Shown here: positions 28,060-35,916 of the stretch, piece by piece
How the letters are laid out: each line of letters opens with the position of its first letter
How positions within the stretch are numbered: position 1 is the first letter of the stretch
Origin: UTCHB3 sp008363265
Lineage (GTDB): Bacteria > Bacteroidota > Ignavibacteria > Ignavibacteriales > Ignavibacteriaceae
Assembly: GCA_045863055.1 (NCBI GenBank)
Contig: BTUW01000013.1
Span: 49,261-113,260, forward strand
DNA length: 64,000 nucleotides
Reading direction: 5' to 3'
Notes under the pieces: generated by a model
What the model saw: only the letters and a program-made list of their open reading frames with translations
What the model was told of the DNA's origin: nothing
Databases searched by the model: none
Position numbers and translations under genes: made by a program

Positions 28060-28164
28060 CAATCCTCCAATATACGGTTATTGCCGTCTGCTCAAAACTG
28101 CCAAAGGGCGCGCGGCGTTAATCATTGTTAGTTCCACATCAGTTAACTAACTGCAGTTTATTCC

Positions 28165-29067
28165 TTACGAAACTTCTTCCTCCACTCCGAACCTCTCCTC
28201 GATAACTCCCTTGATCTCTCTCATCACCCACTGAGGAGTTGAAGTGGCGCCTGTGATCCCAACCGATCTCGCTCCTTCGAACCAGCTCCACTCGATCTCA
28301 TCCTTCGTCTCCGCGAAGTAGGTTCTTTCGTTCACATCATGAGCGATGTGGTAAAGCACCTTACCGTTGCTCGACTTTCTGCCGGCCGTAAAAATTATAA
28401 TATCATTCTCCGCGGCGAACTGCTGCAGTTTCTTTTCACGGCCCGATACCTGACCGCAAATTGTATCCTTCGCGTGATACTCAACCGCTGTCTCTTCCAT
28501 CGAGCCGATCACCAGGGTTTCAAGTTTCTGTTTAAGCGCTTCGGCCACTTCCTTGAACTCCCCTTTGTCCATTGTCGTCTGCGAGAAGAGCACCGTTGGT
28601 CTGTTGAAATCAACAGAAGCCAGTGCCTCATCTTTGTTTAGCACAACAATAGCGGTATTTCCCGTAACACCGTTTATGCCTGTCACCTCGGCGTGGTTCT
28701 TCTTCCCGAATATTACTACCTGGAACCCCTTGTCTACAAACTTGCGTACCCTCTCCTGAACCTTGGTTACTATCGGGCAAGTCGCGTCTATCAGTTCAAG
28801 CCCGTATTCAACTGCTTTTTTGTAGGTTTCAGGCGGTTCACCGTGAGCCCTTATTAGCACTGTGCTTCCCCTTTCTATCCGGGGGAGATCATCCACAGAT
28901 ATTGTTTCAAGCCCTAGTCTTTTAAGGCGGGCTACTTCCTCTGTATTGTGTATCACATCTCCCAGGCAGTATACTTTTGCTCTCTCTTTAAGCGATTCTT
29001 CAGCTATATCAATCGTTCTTACCACTCCCCAGCAGAAGCCCGCGTTCCTGTCAACCGTAACCTTCAT
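28165..29067 (-). CDS. ispH: 4-hydroxy-3-methylbut-2-enyl diphosphate reductase
   Basis: This is the last step of the non-mevalonate (MEP) pathway, an iron-sulfur enzyme giving IPP and DMAPP. The three cluster cysteines are at about C12 (GFCWGV), C97 (DATCPIV) and C204 (DTICGQV), and the HGEPPE and NHAEVTG motifs are present. The start is placed at ATG 29067, with GAGGAGAGG just upstream; the frame is open seven codons further but that stretch contains the Shine-Dalgarno. It follows cmk by about 30 bases and precedes rpsA by about 105. It implies isoprenoid synthesis by the MEP route in this organism. Confidence 0.96.
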   Translation of the reverse strand: MKVTVDRNAGFCWGVVRTIDIAEESLKERAKVYCLGDVIHNTEEVARLKRLGLETISVDDLPRIERGSTVLIRAHGEPPETYKKAVEYGLELIDATCPIVTKVQERVRKFVDKGFQVVIFGKKNHAEVTGINGVTGNTAIVVLNKDEALASVDFNRPTVLFSQTTMDKGEFKEVAEALKQKLETLVIGSMEETAVEYHAKDTICGQVSGREKKLQQFAAENDIIIFTAGRKSSNGKVLYHIAHDVNERTYFAETKDEIEWSWFEGARSVGITGATSTPQWVMREIKGVIEERFGVEEEVS

Positions 29068-29097
29068 CACCTCTCCTCTTTCTTTCACAGAACCCCA

Positions 29098-29778
29098 TCA
29101 ACCCTCGATCCGTTCCCTTTCCCGCACAACTCCAACGATATACTCACACTGCTCCTCCAAACTCATCGATGTGGTGTCGATTTCGATCGAGTCTGATGTT
29201 TTGCTGAGTGGCGATACATCCCGGCCCGAGTCGTAATTGTCCCTTCTGATAATGCTGGCTTTTACCTCATCGAGTGAGATGCTGGTTCCAATTGCTTCGA
29301 GGTCTTTTTGTCTTCTTTTTGCCCGCTCTTCAACGCTGGCTGTAAAGTAGAATTTGAACTCGGCATCAGGGAAAACAACAGAACAGATGTCGCGGCCTTC
29401 CATTACAACGCCGCCATCTTTCCCCATCTCCTGCTGCATTCTTACCAGCTCGGCCCTGATCTCAGGGTAAGAGCTGATCTTTGAAACATTTCTGTTGATC
29501 TCTTCGGTGCGGATGGTCTGGGTGATATCCTCACCGTTAAGGTAAACCATGTTACCGTCTTCGCCCGGTTTAAGGGTGATGATGTTATCCGTCAACAGGC
29601 CCAAAAGTGCTTCACTGTTATCAAGATTTCCTGTTCGTATAGCCAGCAAAGTTACAGCTCTATACATCGCGCCGGTATCTATAAATAGATATCCCAACCG
29701 CTTCGCGACCTTCTTTGCTGTACTGCTTTTACCCGATCCCGCGGGACCGTCTATGGCTATGGTAAACATTTTTTTCAT
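29098..29778 (-). CDS. cmk: Cytidylate kinase
   Basis: This enzyme phosphorylates CMP and dCMP with ATP. The P-loop GPAGSGKSS lies close to the N-terminus, with DTGAMYRA (CMP site), MEGRDICSVVFPDAEFKFYF and the lid RRDNYDSGRDVSPL following in the usual order. Length (about 226) is typical. Three possible starts lie close together (TTG 29784, ATG 29778, ATG 29769) and none has a clear Shine-Dalgarno; 29778 is used here. It is first of the cmk-ispH-rpsA set. Confidence 0.95.
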   Translation of the reverse strand: MKKMFTIAIDGPAGSGKSSTAKKVAKRLGYLFIDTGAMYRAVTLLAIRTGNLDNSEALLGLLTDNIITLKPGEDGNMVYLNGEDITQTIRTEEINRNVSKISSYPEIRAELVRMQQEMGKDGGVVMEGRDICSVVFPDAEFKFYFTASVEERAKRRQKDLEAIGTSISLDEVKASIIRRDNYDSGRDVSPLSKTSDSIEIDTTSMSLEEQCEYIVGVVRERERIEG

Positions 29779-29840
29779 AGTCAAGAAATATACGGAATTT
29801 TTAGGAAATGACCAATTTTAGAAGTGTGAACTGTGAGCTG

Positions 29841-29903
29841 TGATTCGCCGCGGCGAAGTGAAGTCTTATGGCTGATGGATGATCCGCCGCGGCGGACTGA
29901 AGG
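29841..29903. repeat. Two palindromes between cmk and the GT9 gene
   Basis: Perfect 14-base palindromes TTCGCCGCGGCGAA (29844-29857) and TCCGCCGCGGCGGA (29883-29896) lie 25 bases apart. The second, read on the minus strand, has the same TTCAG/ATCA flanks as the copies at 13373 and 60105. It ends 8 bases from the stop codon of the GT9 gene. It might act as a terminator or mRNA-end structure, but has no T-tract. Confidence 0.75.
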
Positions 29904-29911
29904 ATGAAAAA

Positions 29912-30910
29912 CTAAAGCATACTGAGGACTTTTTTGACATCTATTCCACCGGGACCAGAGAAATCACATTTTTTGGGGTCGCCGGGGCAGCGGTTTTGGC
30001 AGTACCCGGGTTCAGGTAATATGTAGCTGGCCTTGTTGCCCACAGGACCCCATAGCGATGGTGTGCAGGCGGGCAAGGGACAGAACAGCGACAGTGTCTC
30101 AACCTTCAGCGCGGCGGCAATGTGCATGGTACCTGTAGAAGATGAGATCAGAATATCGAGCGCCGCGAAATTGCAGATCGCTTCCCTAAGGGGCTTCTCT
30201 TTGTTGGGCATTGGTATGGTCTTGGGAAGCGTAAATTCATCGGGCAGTTTGTTGTCGGTGACGACGACTTTAACCCCGGCTTTTTCGGTGAGCTGTTCGA
30301 TCAATTTTAAGTACTCTTCAGGCGGCATGTTCGGGGCAGAACCACCGCTGGTGACATGCACACCGATGATCCTCTCACCCTTTGGGGCGAGGCTTTTCCT
30401 GATCTCAGATACGGTATTTTTTTCTTCATCAGTTAAGTGAATCTCTGTTGCGTCATCTACTAGACTACCACCTGCCGCTTTAACGAACTCAAGGCACCAT
30501 GCGGCTTCACTTTTAACTGAAGCATCATCCCCCCTTGTCAGGGTTTTAGTTCCGGTCAGCAAATGATACAGCTTTCTGCTGGTTCCAAATTTTCTTTTTA
30601 TCCCTCCGATCACTGAAGCATAGGCCAGGGTTTCGTTCGGCAACAGCATAAAAATATCCGTGAAACGGTAATACCTCAGGAAGTGTCCCAGATCCATTAT
30701 CTTCTTCAATCCCCTGCCAAAATCGTCCCAAACCAGAATATTATCAACGAACGGATTCCCTGTAAAGATATCACGCGTGTAACTTCTTACCAGTACCGAC
30801 ACTTCACACCCGGGGAATGACCTCTTCAATTCCCGCGGAATGGGAGTAGCCAGAACGGTATCACCTATCCTGTCGATCCGGGCTATGAGGAATTTTCGCT
30901 TCTCGGTCAT
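29912..30910 (-). CDS. Glycosyltransferase family 9 (heptosyltransferase-like)
   Basis: A 332-residue GT-B fold protein of the GT9 family, which transfers heptose or related sugars to lipopolysaccharide core. Visible marks are the N-terminal KFLIARIDRIGDTVLATPIPREL (nucleotide-sugar-independent start motif; shown in part), a GVHVTSGGSAPNMPPEEYLKL phosphate loop, and the C-terminal LISSSTGTMHIAAALKVETLSLFCP, which is the donor site of this family. It is cytoplasmic or peripheral to the inner membrane. It diverges from the methyltransferase gene by 63 bases. The acceptor is unknown. Confidence 0.9.
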   Translation of the reverse strand: MTEKRKFLIARIDRIGDTVLATPIPRELKRSFPGCEVSVLVRSYTRDIFTGNPFVDNILVWDDFGRGLKKIMDLGHFLRYYRFTDIFMLLPNETLAYASVIGGIKRKFGTSRKLYHLLTGTKTLTRGDDASVKSEAAWCLEFVKAAGGSLVDDATEIHLTDEEKNTVSEIRKSLAPKGERIIGVHVTSGGSAPNMPPEEYLKLIEQLTEKAGVKVVVTDNKLPDEFTLPKTIPMPNKEKPLREAICNFAALDILISSSTGTMHIAAALKVETLSLFCPLPACTPSLWGPVGNKASYILPEPGYCQNRCPGDPKKCDFSGPGGIDVKKVLSML

Positions 30911-30973
30911 TTTACGGAAATTGCGTTATCTTTCTTTTTGAATTTTGAAATTTAGGAAAAAACCTTCAATTAC

Positions 30974-31699
30974 ATGAAAAAAGCCGACTTTAATTACATC
31001 GACCACTACAAACGTGACGCCGAGGAATTTGATTATTTCGAGCATCGTTCAGGTGCGACCGCACATGATGAGCGGCGTGTCAGGGAATACATAATCTCCG
31101 AAGTTGATGTAAAACAGGGTCTCGTTCTCGATGTCGGTGCCGGCAGTGCCTGGGTGGCCGAGAAATTCACAAGGAAAGGTTTTGAAGTGGTGTCGATGGA
31201 CATTTCACTGAAAAACCTGATAAAAGCGAAAGAAAAAGTACCCGGCACACTCCATTCATGTGTAAGCAGCGATGCCTTCAAACTCCCCTACAAAGACGGT
31301 TCATTCGACCTCGTGATCGCCAGCGAGGTGATCGAACATGTTTACGATCCTGAAGGTTTTGTAAAAGAACTTTCACGCGTTCTGAAAAAAGGGGGACAAC
31401 TGATAATCACCACCCCCTACAAGGAAAAACTCCAGTATTCACTCTGTATACATTGCAACCAACCAACCCCTTTACACGCGCACATTCACTCTTTCGATGA
31501 AAATATTCTGACGTCTTTCTTCAGATCGGTCGAACACTCTGCTCTTGAGTGGGCGACATTCGGCGACAAAGTGTTGATCTTCCTGAGGACCTATGTATTT
31601 CTACAGATCTATCCCTTTTTTCTCTGGAAATTCGTCGACGCCATCTATGTATTTCTTTTCAGGAAACCGGCACACATAATTATCAAGTGCACCCGCTGA
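30974..31699 (+). CDS. Class I SAM-dependent methyltransferase
   Basis: This 241-residue protein has a Methyltransf_11/25-type Rossmann core: motif I LVLDVGAGSAWVAEKF, an acidic strand VVSMDISLKNL, SDAFKLPYKDGSFDLVIASEVIEHV, and SRVLKKGGQLIITTPY. A hydrophobic C-terminus (about 195-235) may hold it at the membrane. It lies within a glycan-assembly cluster and ends at the base before the GT4 stop codon on the other strand. A sugar or lipid-linked acceptor is an inference from context only. Confidence 0.85.
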   Translation: MKKADFNYIDHYKRDAEEFDYFEHRSGATAHDERRVREYIISEVDVKQGLVLDVGAGSAWVAEKFTRKGFEVVSMDISLKNLIKAKEKVPGTLHSCVSSDAFKLPYKDGSFDLVIASEVIEHVYDPEGFVKELSRVLKKGGQLIITTPYKEKLQYSLCIHCNQPTPLHAHIHSFDENILTSFFRSVEHSALEWATFGDKVLIFLRTYVFLQIYPFFLWKFVDAIYVFLFRKPAHIIIKCTR

Positions 31700-32824
31700 T
31701 CAGTTGAAGTGGTGCCTCACCCTTTCAAATTCGGCTTCCCAATTAAGTTCTTGGTGCGCTTTACGGGCATTTTCGGAAATAATTGCTCTGCTCGCGGAGT
31801 CTGAAAGTTCCATTATTGCGCCCACCACCGCATCAATATCTTCAGGATCGGCATATTTTCCCACTCCGTATTTATCAATTATCTGCATCATCTGGGGCAG
31901 ATTGCTCGCAAGAACGGGTATCCCCGCCGCGATGTACTCAAACATTTTATTGGGAAGAGCGTAATAGTAACTTTTGCTTATGTTCTCAATAAGGGTACAG
32001 CCGATATCGGCCGCGGCGGTGTAAGAAAGTATCTCATCCTGCGGAATGGTTCCTGTAAATACCACCCGGGTTTTTAAATTTTCTCTTTCCACCATCATTT
32101 CAAGTTCTCCACGCATATCACCGTCACCCATTATTACCAGACAGCAGTGTTCAAGTTTTTTCAGCGCCTGCAATAGAACGGGTAATCCCCGCCCCTTAAG
32201 TATCACTCCCTGATAGATTAAAACCAATGATCCTTCCGGGAAACCGTATTTTGACCTGAGGTTCAACGGCGTGATCGTATTTACTTTGTGGGGGAGGTTC
32301 CTTAACAGTATGAATTTCTCTGGAGTCAGTCCGTAATCCTCCATCAGAACCTCTGCGTCCATCATGCCGGTAACTATTATTCTGTCGCAATCTTTGATAA
32401 AACTGTTTTCAACAGTGGCAAGAAGGGATTGTATTTTTTGTTTATCCTTCAATCCGGCGAGATACTTGAAGAGCTCCCTCGAATCATAGAATAGTGGTTT
32501 ACTGCGGAATTTCGCGAAAAAAGAGAGGAAAGGAAGGTTGTATATGTCGGAAGCGATATACAGATCGTATTTGTTGAAGATCAACTTCAGCTTAACAGCA
32601 AGTGCGAATTTCAGGTAAAAGAAGAGGGAACTTCCCGCTTTACTAAGTTTCGTTACAGGAACAGGTCCCCCTTGAGGACGGTCGTACCAATCGAAACTTA
32701 GAGTGTCAACCTCATAGCCTAGTTCGAGAAGTGAGAAGTATAGATTTCTGGCTCTGGTGTCGTAGTTGATATTTCCGAGGAAAGAGATCAGAACCCTTTT
32801 CCCGTTGGTGCCTTTAGAACTCAA
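31700..32824 (-). CDS. Glycosyltransferase family 4
   Basis: A 374-residue GT-B glycosyltransferase. The C-terminal Glycos_transf_1 domain is clear: LIYQGVILKGRGLPVLLQAL, VIMGDGDMRGELEMMV, FTGTIPQDEILSYTAAADIGC and the donor-site stretch ALPNKMFEYIAAGIPVLAS. The start is TTG 32824, which overlaps the end of the FemAB-like gene by 11 bases, indicating co-translation. A role in polysaccharide or glycolipid synthesis is inferred from the family and from its neighbours; sugar and acceptor are unknown. Confidence 0.9.
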   Translation of the reverse strand: MSSKGTNGKRVLISFLGNINYDTRARNLYFSLLELGYEVDTLSFDWYDRPQGGPVPVTKLSKAGSSLFFYLKFALAVKLKLIFNKYDLYIASDIYNLPFLSFFAKFRSKPLFYDSRELFKYLAGLKDKQKIQSLLATVENSFIKDCDRIIVTGMMDAEVLMEDYGLTPEKFILLRNLPHKVNTITPLNLRSKYGFPEGSLVLIYQGVILKGRGLPVLLQALKKLEHCCLVIMGDGDMRGELEMMVERENLKTRVVFTGTIPQDEILSYTAAADIGCTLIENISKSYYYALPNKMFEYIAAGIPVLASNLPQMMQIIDKYGVGKYADPEDIDAVVGAIMELSDSASRAIISENARKAHQELNWEAEFERVRHHFN

Positions 32825-33776
32825 TTTTCAGGGTGTTTCTCATTACAGTTCTTGCATCGAACTTTTCTTTGAACTCGATCAGGTTCATGCTTGGGGTCAT
32901 AGGATTGGCGGCTTTCGTGTCTTGCGATACGCCGATGTCGACATATTTATAACCACTCTCTGTTGCCCACTTCACAACTTCATACATTACACGCTGAATC
33001 GGTTTCATATGTTCGTACTCATAACGCAACATGTTATAAAAACAGAGTGTCACCTGCTTATTTGTGTTAAACATCAGGGAGCCACCGATCGGCTTCTTTT
33101 CGTGATAAACCATGAAAAGTTTCATCATTCCGGGCATCAGTTCATCGATACGATAGAGGTCTTCAAGTGAATGGGTGGGTTTTACGTCATGACGTGCCTT
33201 GTTCTCAAGGAGGATTGGATAAAATTCATCGTAACGGTTGTTAACCTCCACTTCAAGCCATCCCTCTTTGAATGTCTTACGGATGTTCCTACGGGTGGTT
33301 GGCGCAAACTTTTCTATAACATCTTCTTTTGGATCGAGCTTGATGCAACTGGAAATATAATGCAGATCGTACTTGAACCCGCGCCAGAGCATCGCGAAAT
33401 CGAGGCTCTGGTTTCGGGTCCGCTCATATATGTCAGGCGCCGATGTTAAAACAAAACCTTTAAAACCCTTCTGCTTGCCGTAGTCAACAAGAGTGTCCAC
33501 CAGCTCCAGTGCTTCAGCAAATCTGATATCATCTGTAACAACAGAGCCGTAGCTTGCGCCTATTGGTGATTCATAGAAACCGTCGGGCATAAGTCTGCCG
33601 GGAAGCACTGCCTTAATGTTGCCCCTGTCAAGTATGATCAAATGATTGAATGTAAACTTGCCGGGGGTGTGATAGTCGAAAAATACCTGTTTATGAAAGA
33701 CCGTTCCGTTGTTGGAAGCGTCGACGAATTCGTCCCATTTCTTCCTCCATCCGGGAGTGTACTCTATTATTTCCAT
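32814..33776 (-). CDS. FemAB-like GNAT-fold acyltransferase
   Basis: A 320-residue protein with two GNAT-like halves, resembling the FemAB / PEP-CTERM-associated acyltransferase group. The first half contains GASYGSVVTDD and a KQKGFKGFVLTS segment; the second has RRNIRKTFKEGWLEVEV, KPIGGSLMFNTNKQVTLCFYNM and YVDIGVSQDTKAANP, where family members carry the conserved acyl-binding surface. Such enzymes add aminoacyl or acyl groups to cell-wall or glycan precursors. It is the first gene of a two-gene unit with the GT4. Confidence 0.78.
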   Translation of the reverse strand: MEIIEYTPGWRKKWDEFVDASNNGTVFHKQVFFDYHTPGKFTFNHLIILDRGNIKAVLPGRLMPDGFYESPIGASYGSVVTDDIRFAEALELVDTLVDYGKQKGFKGFVLTSAPDIYERTRNQSLDFAMLWRGFKYDLHYISSCIKLDPKEDVIEKFAPTTRRNIRKTFKEGWLEVEVNNRYDEFYPILLENKARHDVKPTHSLEDLYRIDELMPGMMKLFMVYHEKKPIGGSLMFNTNKQVTLCFYNMLRYEYEHMKPIQRVMYEVVKWATESGYKYVDIGVSQDTKAANPMTPSMNLIEFKEKFDARTVMRNTLKIEF

Positions 33777-33823
33777 CGCTCAGTTTCTGTATTTACCGGA
33801 AAAATAAAATAATGCAATGTTTA

Positions 33824-33853
33824 AAATAAAAAAGCCCCGGATAAACCAGGGCC
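33824..33853 (-). terminator. Rho-independent terminator after the CBM48 gene
   Basis: On the minus strand, GGCCCTGG-TTTAT-CCGGGGC is followed by TTTTTTATTTTA. It starts about 23 bases past the stop of the small glycogen-binding protein gene. Confidence 0.85.
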
Positions 33854-33876
33854 GGATACATACGGGAGATCAATTC

Positions 33877-34194
33877 TTATTTGGTAAGATCAAGAAGACC
33901 ATTCTGTGAATCAGCGTAAGGTGAACTTACGAATCCATCGGCTTCATTGTCATTTACCCAGGTATTACCATCGAGAACATATCTGAATTGGTAAACTGAT
34001 CCTGTTGGAATTTCAGCTACTAAAGAGAAAGAACCGTCTTTTTTAAGTTTGCTCATCGGGTGAGCTTCAGCACTCCATCCATTGAAATCACCAACAACGC
34101 TGGCGCTCTGGAACGGCTTGCCGATTTCCTTCTCAATTCTGAAGGTTACCTTGCAGACAGGCTCGCTCTTTAAATACTGCTTTTTAACAGACAT
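33877..34194 (-). CDS. Stand-alone glycogen-binding (CBM48/AMPK1-type) domain protein
   Basis: About 105 residues, almost entirely one AMPK1_CBM/isoamylase-N-like Ig fold: VCKVTFRIEKE, SASVVGDFNGWSAEAHPM (the conserved GDFNxW loop), GSFSLVAEIPTGSVYQFRYVLDG, then WVNDNEADG. There is no signal peptide and no catalytic domain. The start is placed at the second of two tandem ATGs, 5 bases after GAGG. Family members bind alpha-glucans or serve as regulatory domains. No glycogen or starch gene is nearby, so its partner is unknown. It has its own terminator and a long upstream region containing operator-like repeats. Confidence 0.85.
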   Translation of the reverse strand: MSVKKQYLKSEPVCKVTFRIEKEIGKPFQSASVVGDFNGWSAEAHPMSKLKKDGSFSLVAEIPTGSVYQFRYVLDGNTWVNDNEADGFVSSPYADSQNGLLDLTK

Positions 34195-34197
34195 CAT

Positions 34198-34563
34198 TAC
34201 CTCGAAAACTTGTGATTGAAATAATTATCAAAATCTTTGACTCAAATATAGCCCACCGGTAACCCCTTTGCAAGAAAAAACGACCGTTCGGCCGTCCGAC
34301 CGAGCTATTTTTTATCTTTTTAACCTCTTTTTGCTCCCGTTCGGCCGTCCGACCGAGCTATTCATCCTCCGGTATAGCACTTTCCATCGCGCTTGGTATG
34401 TCTCGGTCGGTTGTCCGACCGGGTAATTCAGGTCATTCCTCTATTCTGCCCGGACGGTCCCTTCCGCCATTTGAGGCTTAAAGAATAAAAAAACCGTCTT
34501 AAAATCTCACTGTTATTAAGTAAATTTAAGTTTGTGTTTCACCACATTTTTACCGGACAATTA
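34198..34563. promoter_or_regulatory. Divergent intergenic region with CGG/CCG dyad repeats
   Basis: This 366-base gap separates the CBM48 gene (leftward) from the permease gene (rightward). It holds two exact 26-base copies (34284-34309 and 34337-34362, centre CGGCCGTCCGACCGAGC, start-to-start 53 bases). A third, diverged copy at 34401-34430 is a clean dyad, CGGTCGG-TTGT-CCGACCG. A further partial CCGGACGGTCC lies near 34450. The layout fits multiple binding sites for one dimeric regulator acting on either or both genes; alternatively it is a local repeat cluster. No open reading frame is supported inside it. Confidence 0.65.
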
Positions 34564-35901
34564 ATGGCAAATGAGCAGAAAAAACACAGTTTAATAACCG
34601 CAACCACCGTAACAATATCCACAATGATAGGCACCGGTGTTTTCACAAGTCTTGGATTTCAGGTTTTTGATATTCAGTCTGTTCCCCCGATCCTTGCACT
34701 CTGGATAATCGGTGGAATAATAGCCACTGCCGGAGCTCTTACGTACGGCGAATTAACTTCGGCCTTCCCCAGATCAGGCGGTGAGTACAACTTTCTCTCG
34801 AAACTTTATCACCCTATCGTAGGATTTCTCTCCGGGTACGTTTCTGCCACCGTTGCCTTCGCCGCGCCTATTGCCCTGGCGGGTATGGCCCTAGGAACAT
34901 ATTTTGGAGGAGTGGTCGCTGACAAAGCCGATCCAAATTTTGAAACCGTCAAAATGATGATCGCCCTTGGGGCAGTGTTCGTGATGACAGGTATACACAT
35001 CATAAAAGTAAGTGTCAGCGGGAGCTTTCAGAAGTACATCACCTCACTGGTGGTGATGCTGATAGTCGCCCTGATTGGTTCAGCATTCCTGTTCGGTGAA
35101 GCAACCACACTTCCCTTTCTCGGGTTTGAATATGACTTCAATGCCCTTCTTAGCACACCGTTCGCTGTCTCACTTATTTATGTGTCATACTCTTACTCCG
35201 GTTGGAACGGAGCGGCTTACATTACAGAAGAGGTTGAAAACCCGACCCGTAACGTGCCGCTCGCGCTGTTCCTCGGTACAATGATCGTTATGGTCTTGTA
35301 TGTTTTGCTTAACTTCGCTTTTCTCTACATTGTACCTGTCGAGCAGCTCAAAGGTCAGATCGATGTCGGTCTCCTGGCAGCGAAAGGTATTTTTGGTGAA
35401 TCAGGGGCGATTGTCGTAGGACTTTTGATCTCGGTATGCCTCCTCTCTGCGATTTCAGGTATGACCTTTATCGGACCGCGCGTTACGCAGACAATGATGA
35501 AGGATGTTATTCCAAACATATACAGGAAATACAACTTCCTCAACCGCGAACTGCCTGTAGTACCGATTCTCTTTCAGAGTGCCGTGGCTGTTTTCATGAT
35601 AGTCACCTACACTTTTGAGCAGGTTCTCGTTTATATCGGCTTTACTTTAAGTCTTTCGACAACGGCAACAGTCTTCGGTATATTTATCCTCAGAACAAAG
35701 CTTAAGCACATCCCCCGGTCATACAAGACATTCGGTTATCCAATTACACCGGTGATCTTCATCCTGTTCGAGATTTGGATGCTCACTCATATTCTGATGG
35801 ACAGGCCAGCAGAATCAATCGCCGGACTCGCAACTGTTCTCTCCGGTATAGCGGTTTATTATATAGCAGGATATTTTAATAAAAAATTCGAAAATCAATA
35901 A
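34564..35901 (+). CDS. APC-family amino-acid permease
   Basis: This inner-membrane transporter of about 445 residues has 12 predicted hydrophobic helices. Helix 1 has the APC signature TISTMIGTGVFTSLG, followed by ALTYGELTSAFPRSGGEYNFLSKLYHP and, later, FSYVSYSYSGWNGAAYITEEVENP-type sequence (PxRNVPLAL). Family members exchange or import amino acids or polyamines. The start is placed at ATG 34564 (MANEQKKHS); the frame is open ten codons upstream without signal. The next gene, a lipoprotein, starts 15 bases after its stop, which implies one operon. The dyad-repeat region upstream suggests specific regulation. Confidence 0.9.
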   Translation: MANEQKKHSLITATTVTISTMIGTGVFTSLGFQVFDIQSVPPILALWIIGGIIATAGALTYGELTSAFPRSGGEYNFLSKLYHPIVGFLSGYVSATVAFAAPIALAGMALGTYFGGVVADKADPNFETVKMMIALGAVFVMTGIHIIKVSVSGSFQKYITSLVVMLIVALIGSAFLFGEATTLPFLGFEYDFNALLSTPFAVSLIYVSYSYSGWNGAAYITEEVENPTRNVPLALFLGTMIVMVLYVLLNFAFLYIVPVEQLKGQIDVGLLAAKGIFGESGAIVVGLLISVCLLSAISGMTFIGPRVTQTMMKDVIPNIYRKYNFLNRELPVVPILFQSAVAVFMIVTYTFEQVLVYIGFTLSLSTTATVFGIFILRTKLKHIPRSYKTFGYPITPVIFILFEIWMLTHILMDRPAESIAGLATVLSGIAVYYIAGYFNKKFENQ

Positions 35902-35916
35902 CAAGGCTAACTACAA

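Noticed and set aside
31995..32015. CGGCCGCGGCGG in the GT4 gene
   Set aside because: It encodes the conserved YTAAADIGC segment of GT4 proteins; not an insertion.
34284..34430. Possible CRISPR-like array (26-base repeat, 27-base spacer)
   Set aside because: Only two exact copies; the third is diverged and at another spacing; no cas genes are near. An operator or local repeat is more likely.
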